From Acidicapsa dinghuensis (GTDB taxonomy: Bacteria > Acidobacteriota > Terriglobia > Terriglobales > Acidobacteriaceae), in the NCBI RefSeq assembly GCF_025685685.1, contig NZ_JAGSYH010000003.1, forward strand, positions 434,001-498,000: a DNA stretch of 64,000 nt, in the 5' to 3' direction. Of this stretch, positions 17,233 to 26,224 are shown piece after piece. The position numbers were made by a program, and so were the translations under genes. The stretch's first letter is position 1. Each line of letters opens with the position of its first letter. Under the pieces are notes generated by a model. That model was given only the letters and a program-made list of their open reading frames with translations. It did no database searches and had not been told where the DNA came from.

Positions 17233-19218
17233 TTACTGCAGCGCTGCCTGCTCTTCCAGAGCCATCATCAGCTCTTCCCACTCAGCGGTCAGTTTCGTTA
17301 ACTGCTCGCGCAGGTCATCGAGCAGCTTCGTTTGCCGTTCTGTTTCAGCGACGGAAACAAAGTTCCCCAGTGCCGTCTCGGTTGTTGCGATGGCGGCTTC
17401 AATGCGCGGCACCTCTTCCTCAAGAAACGCGCAACGATCCTCCATCTGCTTCAGCTTGATCGGATTCAGTCTGCGCACTTTCTCCTTGCCAGGGGCAGGG
17501 GCCGAACCGTCGTTCGCTGCCGCAACACTCCCCGCCACAGGTGCTACCGTGGGTGCAACCGATGCAGCTTCCGCTGTCTTCGGCGCCGTACCCTGCTCGG
17601 CAGCTTCACGATCCCGCACGAAATCTGCATAGCCGCCGGGGTACATCTCAATATTACCGTCCTTCACCTCCATCACCTTCGTCGCCAGCCTGTCGAGGAA
17701 GTAGCGGTCATGCGAAACGAAAATTACCGTGCCGGAGAAGGCCTCGATCGCTTCCAACAGCACATCTTTTGCGCGCATATCGAGATGGTTTGTGGGCTCG
17801 TCGAGCAGCAGAAAATTCGATGGAGAAACCAGGATCCGCGCCAGCGCAAAGCGATTACGCTCACCGCCTGACAACACACCGAGCGTCTTGAAAACATCGT
17901 CGCCTGAGAAAAGAAAACAACCCAGCAGCGAGCGCAGCTCCACCTCCGGCACTTTGCGCGCCGCGCGATTCATCTCATCGATCATCCGCGCGTCCGGATC
18001 GAGCACCTTGTACTGATCCTGCGCAAAGTACTCCGGCACCACGTTATGCCCAAGCTGTACAGTGCCTGAGGTCGCCGCTTCCACTCCTGTTAGCAGCCGG
18101 ATCAGTGTCGATTTGCCCGCACCATTGTGCCCCACCAGTGCAATGCGGTCGCCGCGCTCAATAGTAAAGCTAATGCCATTGCTATTCGCGCCCGTAAGAA
18201 CCTGCTTTTCGCCGTAGCTCTTTTTCAGATCCTTCGCCGTAACCACCGTGCGTCCCGAAGGCGGCGGCTGCGGAAAACTAAAGTGGATCACCGGTTCTTC
18301 TTCCGGAACCTCGATGCGCTCGATCTTCTCAAGCTCCTTGATTCGTGACTGCACCTGCTTCGCCTTCGTCGCCTGCGCGCGAAAGCGGTTGATGAACGAT
18401 TCGAGATGCTCAATCTGGTCACGCTGATTCTTGTATGCGGCGATTAACTGCGCTTTGCGGTCTTCCTTCTGCTTCAGATATTTCGTGTAGTTGCCCGCGT
18501 AAATGTTGAGCTTCTTGTTCCAGACCTCGACTGTTCGGTCTACGGTCACGTCAAGAAAGTACCGGTCATGCGAGATCAGCACATAGCCAAAAGGGTAGGC
18601 ACGCAGATAACTCTCCAACCAGTTACGCGTTTCCAGATCCAGATGGTTCGTCGGCTCGTCGAGAAGAAGAAGGTTAGGCCTTGCCAGCAACAGCTTCGCC
18701 AGCGCAATGCGCATCTGCCATCCGCCCGAGAACTCCTCTGTCCGGCGCGCCCAATCCTCTTTGCCGAAACCAAGCCCCGTAAGCACGGTGCCTACCTGAG
18801 CATCCAGCGCATATCCATCCAGCGCGTGAAAACGTGCCTGCAGCATCGAGTAGCGCTCAGCAGCCGAGGTATACTCCGCGCTCGCGCGATCAAGGATGGC
18901 CATCTGCCCGGCCACCGACTCGATCTCTGTCTCCATCGCGCGCAGTTCGTCGAAGACCGTCAGGCACTCCTCAAAGACGGTGCGCCCGCTGAGCCTTAAC
19001 CCTTCCTGCGGCAAATACCCGATGGACATACCGCGCGTACGCTGCATCTCGCCGTAATCCAGGGTTTCCAGTCCAGCCAGCACCTTCATCAGCGTGGATT
19101 TGCCCGTGCCGTTGGCACCCACCAGCGCCGTTTTCTCCTTCGCTGTAATCAGCCAGTTGGCCTCAGTGAACAGAATTCGCGCGCCAAAGCGTTTGCCAGC
19201 ATTTTGTAACGAAAGCAT
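17233..19218 (-). CDS. ABC-F family ATPase with C-terminal coiled coil
   Basis: A 661-residue soluble protein with two ABC ATPase domains and no membrane segments. Walker A motifs are GANGTGKST (near residue 35) and GHNGAGKST (near 355). Signature and Walker B are EFSGGWQMRIALAKLLL with LLLLDEPTNHLDLE, and LSGGERNRFALARIL with LLLDEPTNHLD. The linker between domains is charged and helical, as in the P-site tRNA-interaction motif of ABC-F proteins. The C-terminus (about 590-661) is a coiled coil like the Uup/YheS tail. ABC-F proteins act on the ribosome. The close match is to the Uup/YheS type; there is no evidence for an antibiotic-resistance role. GAAGAGG precedes the ATG. Confidence 0.93.
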   Translation of the reverse strand: MLSLQNAGKRFGARILFTEANWLITAKEKTALVGANGTGKSTLMKVLAGLETLDYGEMQRTRGMSIGYLPQEGLRLSGRTVFEECLTVFDELRAMETEIESVAGQMAILDRASAEYTSAAERYSMLQARFHALDGYALDAQVGTVLTGLGFGKEDWARRTEEFSGGWQMRIALAKLLLARPNLLLLDEPTNHLDLETRNWLESYLRAYPFGYVLISHDRYFLDVTVDRTVEVWNKKLNIYAGNYTKYLKQKEDRKAQLIAAYKNQRDQIEHLESFINRFRAQATKAKQVQSRIKELEKIERIEVPEEEPVIHFSFPQPPPSGRTVVTAKDLKKSYGEKQVLTGANSNGISFTIERGDRIALVGHNGAGKSTLIRLLTGVEAATSGTVQLGHNVVPEYFAQDQYKVLDPDARMIDEMNRAARKVPEVELRSLLGCFLFSGDDVFKTLGVLSGGERNRFALARILVSPSNFLLLDEPTNHLDMRAKDVLLEAIEAFSGTVIFVSHDRYFLDRLATKVMEVKDGNIEMYPGGYADFVRDREAAEQGTAPKTAEAASVAPTVAPVAGSVAAANDGSAPAPGKEKVRRLNPIKLKQMEDRCAFLEEEVPRIEAAIATTETALGNFVSVAETERQTKLLDDLREQLTKLTAEWEELMMALEEQAALQ

Positions 19219-19306
19219 GCCTCTTCAGGGTATCGCCTTGGGGCAACTCGTTGCATCCAGCCGCATTTCAGCTCGAGATAACGGTAGATTTAGCTCGTAT
19301 CTACGT

Positions 19307-20008
19307 CTACAGCTTTGGCTGTGACTGCTGATCTGAAGCCTTGGGGGTAGACCGCAACTGCGTTCCCGGCTTATTTGTCTGGTCGGTCTCGCGATGGTGT
19401 TGCGACCCAGGTGGTGGCTGATTTGCATCCTGGGATGGATTTCGCCTGGCAGAGTGGTTCGCCATTGCATGCTCCACTGTTCCCGGCTCTAGCGACGCCA
19501 CAAATCTACCGTATGTCGCCAGGTATCGAAAGGAGCTTAGCGTTTCGAACTCGGTTGCCATCAGCAATCCCTTGCCGTCGAGGCTTTCAATGCCCTCATA
19601 CGAGATCACCAACTGCTGCCCCTGTGCGTTAATCGCTTGCCCTGTGCAATAAACCCTCGGCTTGCCATGCACCGTGCTGGCCTGCTGCGCTGAATTCAGA
19701 TGAAACGACTTGTAGCCGGAAGCCTCACGCCGCGACACATTCATGAACCATTCCGAAAGCGTACCCCACATAGGTTCTGGGGCCATCAAACGCATCCGGT
19801 TCAGCGATCCAGGCTGCGCCGGAATAAACACCATCGCTTCCGGCGTGGCCTGCGCGTGCCAGCCCGCAGGCGTCTGGTAGTACCATCCATTCCAGGTTTC
19901 GGAGTTAGCCGCATGCGAAGCACTCGATCCCTGGCTGAATGCGAACTGGCCCCTCACCGCCATCAGCAGAACTGTAAGAACCAGAATTTTCCGGAACCGA
20001 TAGCGCAT
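19307..20008 (-). CDS. Secreted protein of unknown function
   Basis: I do not recognise this family. The product is 233 residues from the ATG at 20008, chosen because GGAG lies upstream and because the signal peptide begins there (MRYRFRKILVLTVLLMAVRGQFAFSQ). An ATG 18 nt upstream is possible. The mature part (about 30-175) has a compact, Trp- and Tyr-rich pattern (WNGWYYQTPAGWHAQATPEAMVFIP) typical of periplasmic beta-rich domains. The last 55 residues are disordered and rich in Gln, Pro, Ser and Thr. It is probably periplasmic. The ABC-F gene lies downstream on the same strand. Confidence 0.6.
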   Translation of the reverse strand: MRYRFRKILVLTVLLMAVRGQFAFSQGSSASHAANSETWNGWYYQTPAGWHAQATPEAMVFIPAQPGSLNRMRLMAPEPMWGTLSEWFMNVSRREASGYKSFHLNSAQQASTVHGKPRVYCTGQAINAQGQQLVISYEGIESLDGKGLLMATEFETLSSFRYLATYGRFVASLEPGTVEHAMANHSARRNPSQDANQPPPGSQHHRETDQTNKPGTQLRSTPKASDQQSQPKL

Positions 20009-20233
20009 CGCAACAGAACTCTCCATTGAGATTTGCGGAAAGTCGTTACTTTTCTGCTCACAAATCTCGGCTCATAAATCCAGAGCAAGCAATCAATAGC
20101 ATTAACTTGCTCGTCCAGAGTAGGCCTGTCCGGCCCTATCGCGTCATAAGAAAAACAAAAATTGCTGCCGCGCTGGACTCAGCAGATCATCCTCGCTGAC
20201 TCCATCCTTGGAAACTCGGCGAAAATAGAGGTT

Positions 20234-20617
20234 ATGCAAACCGTCCGCATGGATAAGTGGCTCTGGGCCGCGCGCTTCTTCAAGACCCGTGCACTGGCAT
20301 CGCGCGCCTGCGAGCTGGGCCGTATCCGCTCGGGCGCTATTGAGGCCAAACCTGCTCGCGATGTCCGCGTTGGTGATCTACTGCATATCAAAACCGAAGG
20401 CGGCGAATTCGAGGTCGAGGTTCTCGTCCTTAGCGAAGTGCGCGGCCCCGCAGCCGCCGCTCAAGCTCTCTACCGCGAAACCGACGCGAGCCGCCAGCGC
20501 CGTGAAGAGCTCGTCGCCGCCCAGCGCGCACTACGCCAGATTGAGGGTGCGCAGCCAGCCGGCCGCCCCTCCAAGCGCGACCGCCGTGAGATCAACCGCT
20601 TCCGCGGCCGCGTGTAG
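20234..20617 (+). CDS. S4-domain RNA-binding protein (Hsp15-like)
   Basis: The start at 20234 is set by AGAGG immediately upstream and by the family N-terminus MDKWLWAARFFKTRALASRACELG. The 127-residue product is an S4 RNA-binding domain with a basic tail (RPSKRDRREINRFRGRV), as in Hsp15 (HslR). Hsp15 binds stalled 50S subunits carrying peptidyl-tRNA so that translation can be recycled. A longer in-frame extension upstream lacks family similarity. It stands alone; the next gene is more than 400 nt downstream. Confidence 0.88.
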   Translation: MQTVRMDKWLWAARFFKTRALASRACELGRIRSGAIEAKPARDVRVGDLLHIKTEGGEFEVEVLVLSEVRGPAAAAQALYRETDASRQRREELVAAQRALRQIEGAQPAGRPSKRDRREINRFRGRV

Positions 20618-21049
20618 TTGCTCATGCTCTCCGGGAAATCAACCGGAAGAGACATATCCATATAGAAAAGCCTTGAATACAGTCGGGATCCTCGATTGAT
20701 GCGAAATCGCCGGGGATCTCATAGATCCACGAACGCCATAATGCAGCTTCCTGGCACGTCGTCGACACTTGGTCTAGCCAGATGCGGACGATCTGCTCTT
20801 TTAGAACGCGCCGCCCCATCCCTCAAGTACATTCAGCGGTTCGCATAACGTATTCGTCATCTCGCATTCATCCGCTGTAAACAAAATTAATGCATGGTAA
20901 TCACAGTCTCTGCCCGAAGCCTTGTGGCGTCACGTGCCCTTTCTTTATCGCTCGATCCGGGCTGATCGCTTGTGAACCACATGCAAGTCCCCGCTTTAGC
21001 AAGAGATCGATTACATATTTTTGAAAAATCCTATCGGAGGTAGTGCAAT
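20618..21049. other. Intergenic region before the TonB receptor
   Basis: About 430 bp without a convincing gene. A 65-codon minus-strand frame at 20622-20819 has no recognisable similarity and no Shine-Dalgarno, so I do not call it. The last 30 nt hold the CGGAGG site of the TonB receptor. I see no clear sigma-70 promoter or operator. Confidence 0.5.
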
Positions 21050-23698
21050 ATGCAGCATTCTTTGCGCGCGCGTTTTCGTGCGCTCGAGGCCTTGTGTGTC
21101 TTGATTTTCTGCTGGTTAACATTTGGTTTTTCGCTGGCGGCTCAGCAACCTGCTGACGCAGCATCGATTGCAGGGACCGTGGTCGATACCCGCGGAGCGG
21201 TGATCCCACACGCTACCGTTAGCGTGAACAGTCAAGATACGGGCAAGACCGCTAAGGCCGAGACAGATTCTTCCGGGCACTTTACCATCTCGGGCCTGAC
21301 CGAAGGCCGCTACACGCTAACCGCTGCCGCACCGGGATTCGGCATGACTGTCGAAAAGGACCTGCTTGCCTCTGCGCAACCTGCAGGAATCACCGTCACG
21401 CTCAACGTCGGCAGCGTCTCGCAAGATGTCAGAGTGAGCGCCATCGCGGGCGACTCCGTTGCCGCCCAGCAGGCACTCTCGCAAAACTCTCTGGACGCCG
21501 AAGTCCCCATGTCCGAGATCGGCAGCAAGTTTATTCAGGAGTTCACGCCCGGCACCACCGACTACTCAGAAATTGTCAATATCGCTCCTGGAACCATCAG
21601 CTACAACTCCAACGGCGTGGGCCTGGGGCAGGGAACGATTTATTTCCGCGGGTTCATCGATGGCGATTTCAACGTCACGTGGGACGGCATTCCCGAGGGC
21701 GACACGAATAACTTCACCCATCACTCCTGGGTCTGGTTCCCCGGCCCTTGGATTGGCAGTGTTCAGTTCGACCGGAGTCCCGGCACTGCCTCGACCATCG
21801 GACCTGCTACCTATGGCGGTTCCATCAACCTGTTTTCTCCCGACGTTCCCACAGAGCAGTCGGTTCAGGGTGAGGCCACTTACGGCTCCTTCAACACGCT
21901 GCTCGTCGACGGCAAGTACAGCCCCGGGATGCTCGGTCCAAAGAAAAACATCGGTCTGACTCTCGATGTCCATCGCTTGACTTCGGACGGCTTTGAATCC
22001 TTCAACTATATCGAGCGCACCGCCGGCGACATCAAGGTCTTGTACAAGCTCTCCGACAACACCACTATCACCGGCTACAGCGGCGTTATTCACCTCTTCA
22101 GCAATGCACCCAACGTCTCGCCCTACCGCGCTCAGATCGGGGCTTACGGCTGGAATTACATGATGGAGACCAACGATCCCACCAGCGCGTTCTACCAAGC
22201 CTACAATCGCAACCTGATCCCCACCGATTTTGAGTATGTTGGCGTGCATTCCACGCTGAGCCACGGCTGGTTCCTTGAGGTTAAGCCGTATACCTACAGC
22301 TACAACAACGCACAGTACTATCCAAACGACCCCTCCGGCGATACGACCGGCCTGGCCACCGGCCCCGACGGTTCGAGCGGCTGGATAACACCGGCCTCGT
22401 GTTCCACGGTGGCAGACGGTGGAACCCTTACCGTCGCTCCGTACCCTGGCGCGACGCCCCCACCCGGCGTAACCTACTCGAAGCTCCCCTGCGCCGTCGA
22501 CAAGCTGAACAGCTATCGCAAGTATGGCGAAACCTCCACCGTCAGCCAGAGCTCGAAGTACGGTATCTTCCGCGCAGGCGTATGGTACGAGTGGTCCAAA
22601 AGCAATCGCTATCAGATTCCCTCTGATCCCCTCACCGGCTATGACCAGCCGGTGCCCAACTTCCACGAGTACTACTGGATCAATAACTACAACCCTTTTG
22701 CCGAGTATGAATGGCACGCCACCCCTAAGCTAACCGTCACGGCAGGTTTCAAGTACGCTTACTATACCTTCGCCCTTCAGCAGTTCGCCGACGACGGCAA
22801 GGTGGTAGGGGCATTGCCCAACGGTGCGACCTCCGTAAGCACCGAGAGAGGCTTCGGCGCGAGCCTGCCTTCGGCTTCGGCCAACTACCGCCTGACAAAT
22901 AACTGGTCCGTCTACGGCGACTTCGGAAAGGGTGATGAGATTCCGCCCAGCAGTTTGTGGGATGTGGCCGGCGGCGGTCCGGAAGTGGGCACGGTGGGCA
23001 GCCCCATGATGACCACTACCTATCAGGGCGGCACGGTGGCCAAGTACAACCGCTTTACCTTCGATGCCGACGTCTTCCGCGTCAAGTTCCAAAACAACTA
23101 TGTCTCCTTAGCCGTCACCAATCCCAACAACCCGGCCTATGACCTGAACGAATATTACCTGGGCCCCGACTCGACCACCCTGGGCTTTGAGGCCGAGGCC
23201 AACGCTTCGCTTGGCTATGGCATTAACCTCTACGCCAATGGCACAGTCGACAAAGCTCAATATGCCGGTTCGGGCGTGCCTTCAGGGCTGAATGTTGCCG
23301 ATACGCCCTCCTACACGCAGGGTCTGGCCGTGACTTATCAAGGACACGGTATGGATCTGGGCGTCCTGGAAAAGCGCGTAGGCAGCTACTACGACGACAA
23401 CGGCTCCTATCACAACCAGGTCAACGTTGCTCCCTATAACAACGTGAACGTCTTCCTGAACTACACGATTCGCAAAAACTGGATGTTCGACGAGTCCAAG
23501 ATCAAGTTCAGCGTCAACAACCTCTTCAACAGCGAGGACATCACCGACGCATTTCCCTATAACAGTCCGGTACCGACAAATAACTCCGCGTATTACGCCA
23601 CGACGCCCACTTCTCCGCTCGATCAGATCAACCTGACTGCTGGCCGCAGCTTCACGGTCAGTCTCAAACTCGGCGTATTTCCCAATCGCCACGAGTAG
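21050..23698 (+). CDS. TonB-dependent receptor with N-terminal carboxypeptidase-regulatory-like domain
   Basis: An 882-residue outer-membrane protein. A signal peptide (about residues 1-34, ending SLAAQ) is followed by a beta-sandwich (SIAGTVVDTRGAVIPHATVSVNSQDTGKT), then a plug domain with TIYFRGFIDGDFNVTWDGIPEGD, then a beta-barrel ending in an aromatic-rich strand (TVSLKLGVF). No TonB box is obvious, as is common in this acidobacterial group. Such receptors import large nutrients, probably oligosaccharides here. CGGAGG lies 9 nt before the ATG. It is 268 nt upstream of the sugar-acid operon on the same strand, suggesting a linked substrate. The plug resembles receptors whose plug takes up 'GDTNNFTHHSW'-like loops, rather than the Oar-like receptor further on. 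Confidence 0.9.
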   Translation: MQHSLRARFRALEALCVLIFCWLTFGFSLAAQQPADAASIAGTVVDTRGAVIPHATVSVNSQDTGKTAKAETDSSGHFTISGLTEGRYTLTAAAPGFGMTVEKDLLASAQPAGITVTLNVGSVSQDVRVSAIAGDSVAAQQALSQNSLDAEVPMSEIGSKFIQEFTPGTTDYSEIVNIAPGTISYNSNGVGLGQGTIYFRGFIDGDFNVTWDGIPEGDTNNFTHHSWVWFPGPWIGSVQFDRSPGTASTIGPATYGGSINLFSPDVPTEQSVQGEATYGSFNTLLVDGKYSPGMLGPKKNIGLTLDVHRLTSDGFESFNYIERTAGDIKVLYKLSDNTTITGYSGVIHLFSNAPNVSPYRAQIGAYGWNYMMETNDPTSAFYQAYNRNLIPTDFEYVGVHSTLSHGWFLEVKPYTYSYNNAQYYPNDPSGDTTGLATGPDGSSGWITPASCSTVADGGTLTVAPYPGATPPPGVTYSKLPCAVDKLNSYRKYGETSTVSQSSKYGIFRAGVWYEWSKSNRYQIPSDPLTGYDQPVPNFHEYYWINNYNPFAEYEWHATPKLTVTAGFKYAYYTFALQQFADDGKVVGALPNGATSVSTERGFGASLPSASANYRLTNNWSVYGDFGKGDEIPPSSLWDVAGGGPEVGTVGSPMMTTTYQGGTVAKYNRFTFDADVFRVKFQNNYVSLAVTNPNNPAYDLNEYYLGPDSTTLGFEAEANASLGYGINLYANGTVDKAQYAGSGVPSGLNVADTPSYTQGLAVTYQGHGMDLGVLEKRVGSYYDDNGSYHNQVNVAPYNNVNVFLNYTIRKNWMFDESKIKFSVNNLFNSEDITDAFPYNSPVPTNNSAYYATTPTSPLDQINLTAGRSFTVSLKLGVFPNRHE

Positions 23699-23705
23699 CA
23701 TCCAT

Positions 23706-23760
23706 GAGCCCAAAGCCGCGCCAGCTTTTGAGCCAGCGCGGCTTTGGCCGGTTTACCGGC
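23706..23760 (+). terminator. Hairpin pair after the TonB receptor
   Basis: A perfect 12-bp stem (CCAAAGCCGCGC with GCGCGGCTTTGG) begins 11 nt after the stop codon and is followed at once by a second dyad, GCCGGT-TT-ACCGGC. There is no T-run, so this may be a Rho-assisted or 3'-protecting structure rather than a classical terminator. Confidence 0.45.
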
Positions 23761-23966
23761 AGATCGGAAGCAATCCTGAAAGGTGCCGGCAAATGTTTTT
23801 CTTGGCGCCTGTTCCGTTAGCTCACTGGTTCTGAGTTCTCTCCGCAGAGATTTATCCGCCCCAAGAGTACGCGTGACAATCTCGACCTGTCCTCGTTTTC
23901 GGTACGGGCGGTATGCTGTTGCGGGTATTCTTGTTGGGTCGAAGTTTACCTCCGTCGGAGTAGCTT

Positions 23967-24740
23967 GTGAGCAAATTATTTGATCTCTCCGGAAAGACCG
24001 CCGTAGTTGTAGGCGGCACCACCGGCATCGGTCACTCTCTGTCGCTCGGCCTCGCGCAGGCGGGAGCCGATGTTATCGCTTCCTCGCGCCGTCTGGAAGA
24101 AGTAGACAAAACCGCCGCCGAGATCGAAGCGCTTGGCCGCAAAACGCTACGCCTCACCAGCGACGTCAAAAATCGAAGCTCGCTCGTCTCCCTGCGCGAA
24201 GCCGTGATTGAGTTCTTTGGCAAAGTCGACATCCTCGTCAACTGCGCCGGCACGACCAAGCGCACGCCTACGCTCACGGTTCCGGAAGATGAGTGGAATA
24301 ACATCATCGAAACCAACCTCACCGGCACCCTGCGCGGCTGCCAGGTCTTCGGCGAGCACATGATCCAGCGCGGCCAGGGACGCATCATCAATATCGCCTC
24401 GCTGACCACATTCCTCGGCTTCAACGAGGTCGCAGCCTACGCTGCAAGCAAAGCCGCTGTCGGTTCGCTGACCAAGACTCTGGCGGTTGAGTGGTCCAAG
24501 CACGGCGTCAACGTCAACGCCATTGCTCCCGGCATGTTCCGTACCGCCCTCAACGCCAATCTGCTCGATAACACCGAGCGCGGCAAGGAACTCAAGCTGC
24601 GCACGCCGATGGCCCGTTGGGGTCACACCGATGAGTTGATCGGCGCAGCTGTCTACCTCGCATCCGATGCCTCCAGCTTCGTAGCAGGCGAGATCATCGC
24701 CGTCGATGGTGGTTTCCTCGCCAGCGGAGTGAATCAGTAA
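23967..24740 (+). CDS. SDR-family sugar/gluconate dehydrogenase (KduD/Gno-like)
   Basis: This 257-residue cytoplasmic NAD(P)-dependent short-chain dehydrogenase carries the cofactor motif GGTTGIGHSLSLG, NCAG in VDILVNCAGTT, and the catalytic Ser in NIASLT with YAASK about 14 residues later. The ending IIAVDGGFLASG is typical. It is closest in pattern to gluconate 5-dehydrogenases and 2-deoxy-D-gluconate 3-dehydrogenase (KduD). The start is GTG with GGAG upstream. It is the first gene of a plus-strand operon with a KDG-type kinase and KDPG aldolase, so it likely makes a keto-sugar acid for that route. Confidence 0.9.
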   Translation: MSKLFDLSGKTAVVVGGTTGIGHSLSLGLAQAGADVIASSRRLEEVDKTAAEIEALGRKTLRLTSDVKNRSSLVSLREAVIEFFGKVDILVNCAGTTKRTPTLTVPEDEWNNIIETNLTGTLRGCQVFGEHMIQRGQGRIINIASLTTFLGFNEVAAYAASKAAVGSLTKTLAVEWSKHGVNVNAIAPGMFRTALNANLLDNTERGKELKLRTPMARWGHTDELIGAAVYLASDASSFVAGEIIAVDGGFLASGVNQ

Positions 24741-24764
24741 CCAGACCATCCGAGGAGAACGAAC

Positions 24765-25880
24765 TTGTCCGCCCCCATTCTGAATCTCAAACCCAAAGAT
24801 ACGTGCAAGTGGGATGAAGTCTCCCTCGGCGAAATCATGCTGCGCCTCGATCCCGGCATCGGCCGCGTCCACACCACGCGCCGCTTCGATGTCTGGGAGG
24901 GTGGCGGCGAATACAACGTAGCCCGCGGCCTCAAGCGCTGTTTTAACCTGCGCACCGCCGTCGTCTCCGCACTCGCAGACAACCCCGTCGGGTGCCTCGT
25001 CGAAGACCTCATCTACCAGGGTGGCGTCGATCAGTCCCACATGAAGTGGGTCAAGTATGACGGCGTCGGCCGCACCGTCCGCAATGGGCTCAACTTCACC
25101 GAACGCGGATTCGGCGTGCGTGCGGCCCTTGGCTGCAGTGACCGCGGCAACACCGCTATCAGCCAGCTCAAGCCCGGTGAAATCGACTGGGACGAAATCT
25201 TCGTGAAAGAGGGCACGCGCTGGTTCCACACCGGCGGCATCTTTGCCGCGCTCTCCGCGACCACCCCGCTCGTTGCCAAGGAAGCCCTCGAAGCCGCGCA
25301 TCGCGACGGCGTCATCGTCTCTTATGATCTGAACTATCGCGATTCGCTCTGGAAGGCCATCGGCGGTAAGGCCCGTGCTCTCGAAGTCAACAGCGAGCTC
25401 GCCCCGCTCGTCGACGTTATGCTCGGCAACGAAGAAGACTTCACCGCCTCACTCGGCTTCGAAGTCGAAGGCCTCGACAATCTCGAAGCCCACACCGGCG
25501 ATCTCGACACCGGCAACTTCCGCCGCATGATCGAGAAGGTCGTCGCCAAATACCCCAACTTCAAAGTCGTCGCTACCACCCTGCGCACCGCACGCACGGC
25601 CACCGTCAACGACTGGGGAGCCATCTGCTACGCGGGCGGCGAATTCTACGAAGCGCGCCCCATGCCTGGCCTCGAAATTCTCGATCGCGTGGGCGGCGGC
25701 GACAGCTTCGCTTCCGGCCTCATCTACGGTTTTCTAGCCGAAAAAGGCCCGCAGTACGCCGTCGATTGCGGCTGTGCTCACGGCGCGCTGGCCATGACCA
25801 CCCCCGGCGACACCACCATGGTTACGCTGCCCGAAGTCGAGCGCGTGATGAAAGGCGGCGGAGCCCGCGTCCAGCGATAA
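24765..25880 (+). CDS. PfkB-family sugar kinase, probable 2-keto-3-deoxygluconate kinase
   Basis: The TTG start is supported by AGGAG 7 nt upstream and a 24-nt gap from the SDR stop. The 371-residue protein is a ribokinase-like (PfkB) kinase. An N-terminal substrate glycine motif is in WEGGGEYNVARGLKR, a DLNYRDSLW stretch lies mid-protein, and the catalytic signature is GGGDSFASGLIYG. Position between an SDR and a KDPG aldolase makes ATP-dependent phosphorylation of 2-keto-3-deoxygluconate the likely reaction. Somewhat longer than typical KdgK (about 310 residues), with an insertion near residues 225-250. A kinase for another keto-sugar acid remains possible. Confidence 0.85.
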   Translation: MSAPILNLKPKDTCKWDEVSLGEIMLRLDPGIGRVHTTRRFDVWEGGGEYNVARGLKRCFNLRTAVVSALADNPVGCLVEDLIYQGGVDQSHMKWVKYDGVGRTVRNGLNFTERGFGVRAALGCSDRGNTAISQLKPGEIDWDEIFVKEGTRWFHTGGIFAALSATTPLVAKEALEAAHRDGVIVSYDLNYRDSLWKAIGGKARALEVNSELAPLVDVMLGNEEDFTASLGFEVEGLDNLEAHTGDLDTGNFRRMIEKVVAKYPNFKVVATTLRTARTATVNDWGAICYAGGEFYEARPMPGLEILDRVGGGDSFASGLIYGFLAEKGPQYAVDCGCAHGALAMTTPGDTTMVTLPEVERVMKGGGARVQR

Positions 25881-25906
25881 GCTCTCAGCATTGCGAGTGA
25901 TTTCGT

Positions 25907-26194
25907 ATGAATATCCAACCTGATGAAGCCTCAATTGTCGGAACCTGGATCTTGCAGGAAGGAAAGATCGTCAGCGACACCGCGTGTAAACGCATAGAGT
26001 CCCTAGTTCAATCGGAGTTAGTTTTTGTCGCCAGAGGCAAGAGTGGATGGGAAGTACTCTATGTCGATGTAAACGACGGCCGCTATTGGGAGCAGACTTT
26101 TCCGCACAGCGAAATGCATGGCGGTGGTCCTCCGATGTTGCAAGTCATCGAACTCAAAGATGCAGCTCACAAATACGAACTACCTGATAGGTAG
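25907..26194 (+). CDS. Imm27-like immunity protein (orphan)
   Basis: This 95-residue protein looks like the Imm27 family of polymorphic-toxin immunity proteins. The hallmarks are near residues 54-76: NDGRYWEQTFP followed by HSEMHGGGPP, with an N-terminal VGTWILQEGK and ACKRIESL. Immunity proteins of this kind neutralise a cognate toxin by direct binding in the cytoplasm. No toxin gene is nearby. It lies between the kinase and aldolase of a sugar operon, with 26- and 30-nt gaps on the same strand. Its codon choice is visibly AT-richer than its neighbours (many tta, gta, ata-type codons), which suggests insertion by transfer. No Shine-Dalgarno is evident. The assignment rests on remembered family motifs. 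Confidence 0.68.
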   Translation: MNIQPDEASIVGTWILQEGKIVSDTACKRIESLVQSELVFVARGKSGWEVLYVDVNDGRYWEQTFPHSEMHGGGPPMLQVIELKDAAHKYELPDR

Positions 26195-26224
26195 CAGAAT
26201 CCGTACAGTCATAAGGCAAAGATC

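Noticed and set aside
22957-23142. Short frames within the TonB receptor gene
   Set aside because: They are shadows in other frames with no independent start signals.
23805-23900. A tRNA-like stretch (GTTAGCTCACTGGTTC resembling a D-arm)
   Set aside because: No T-arm (GGTTCGA-like), no anticodon stem and no acceptor pairing could be found around it.
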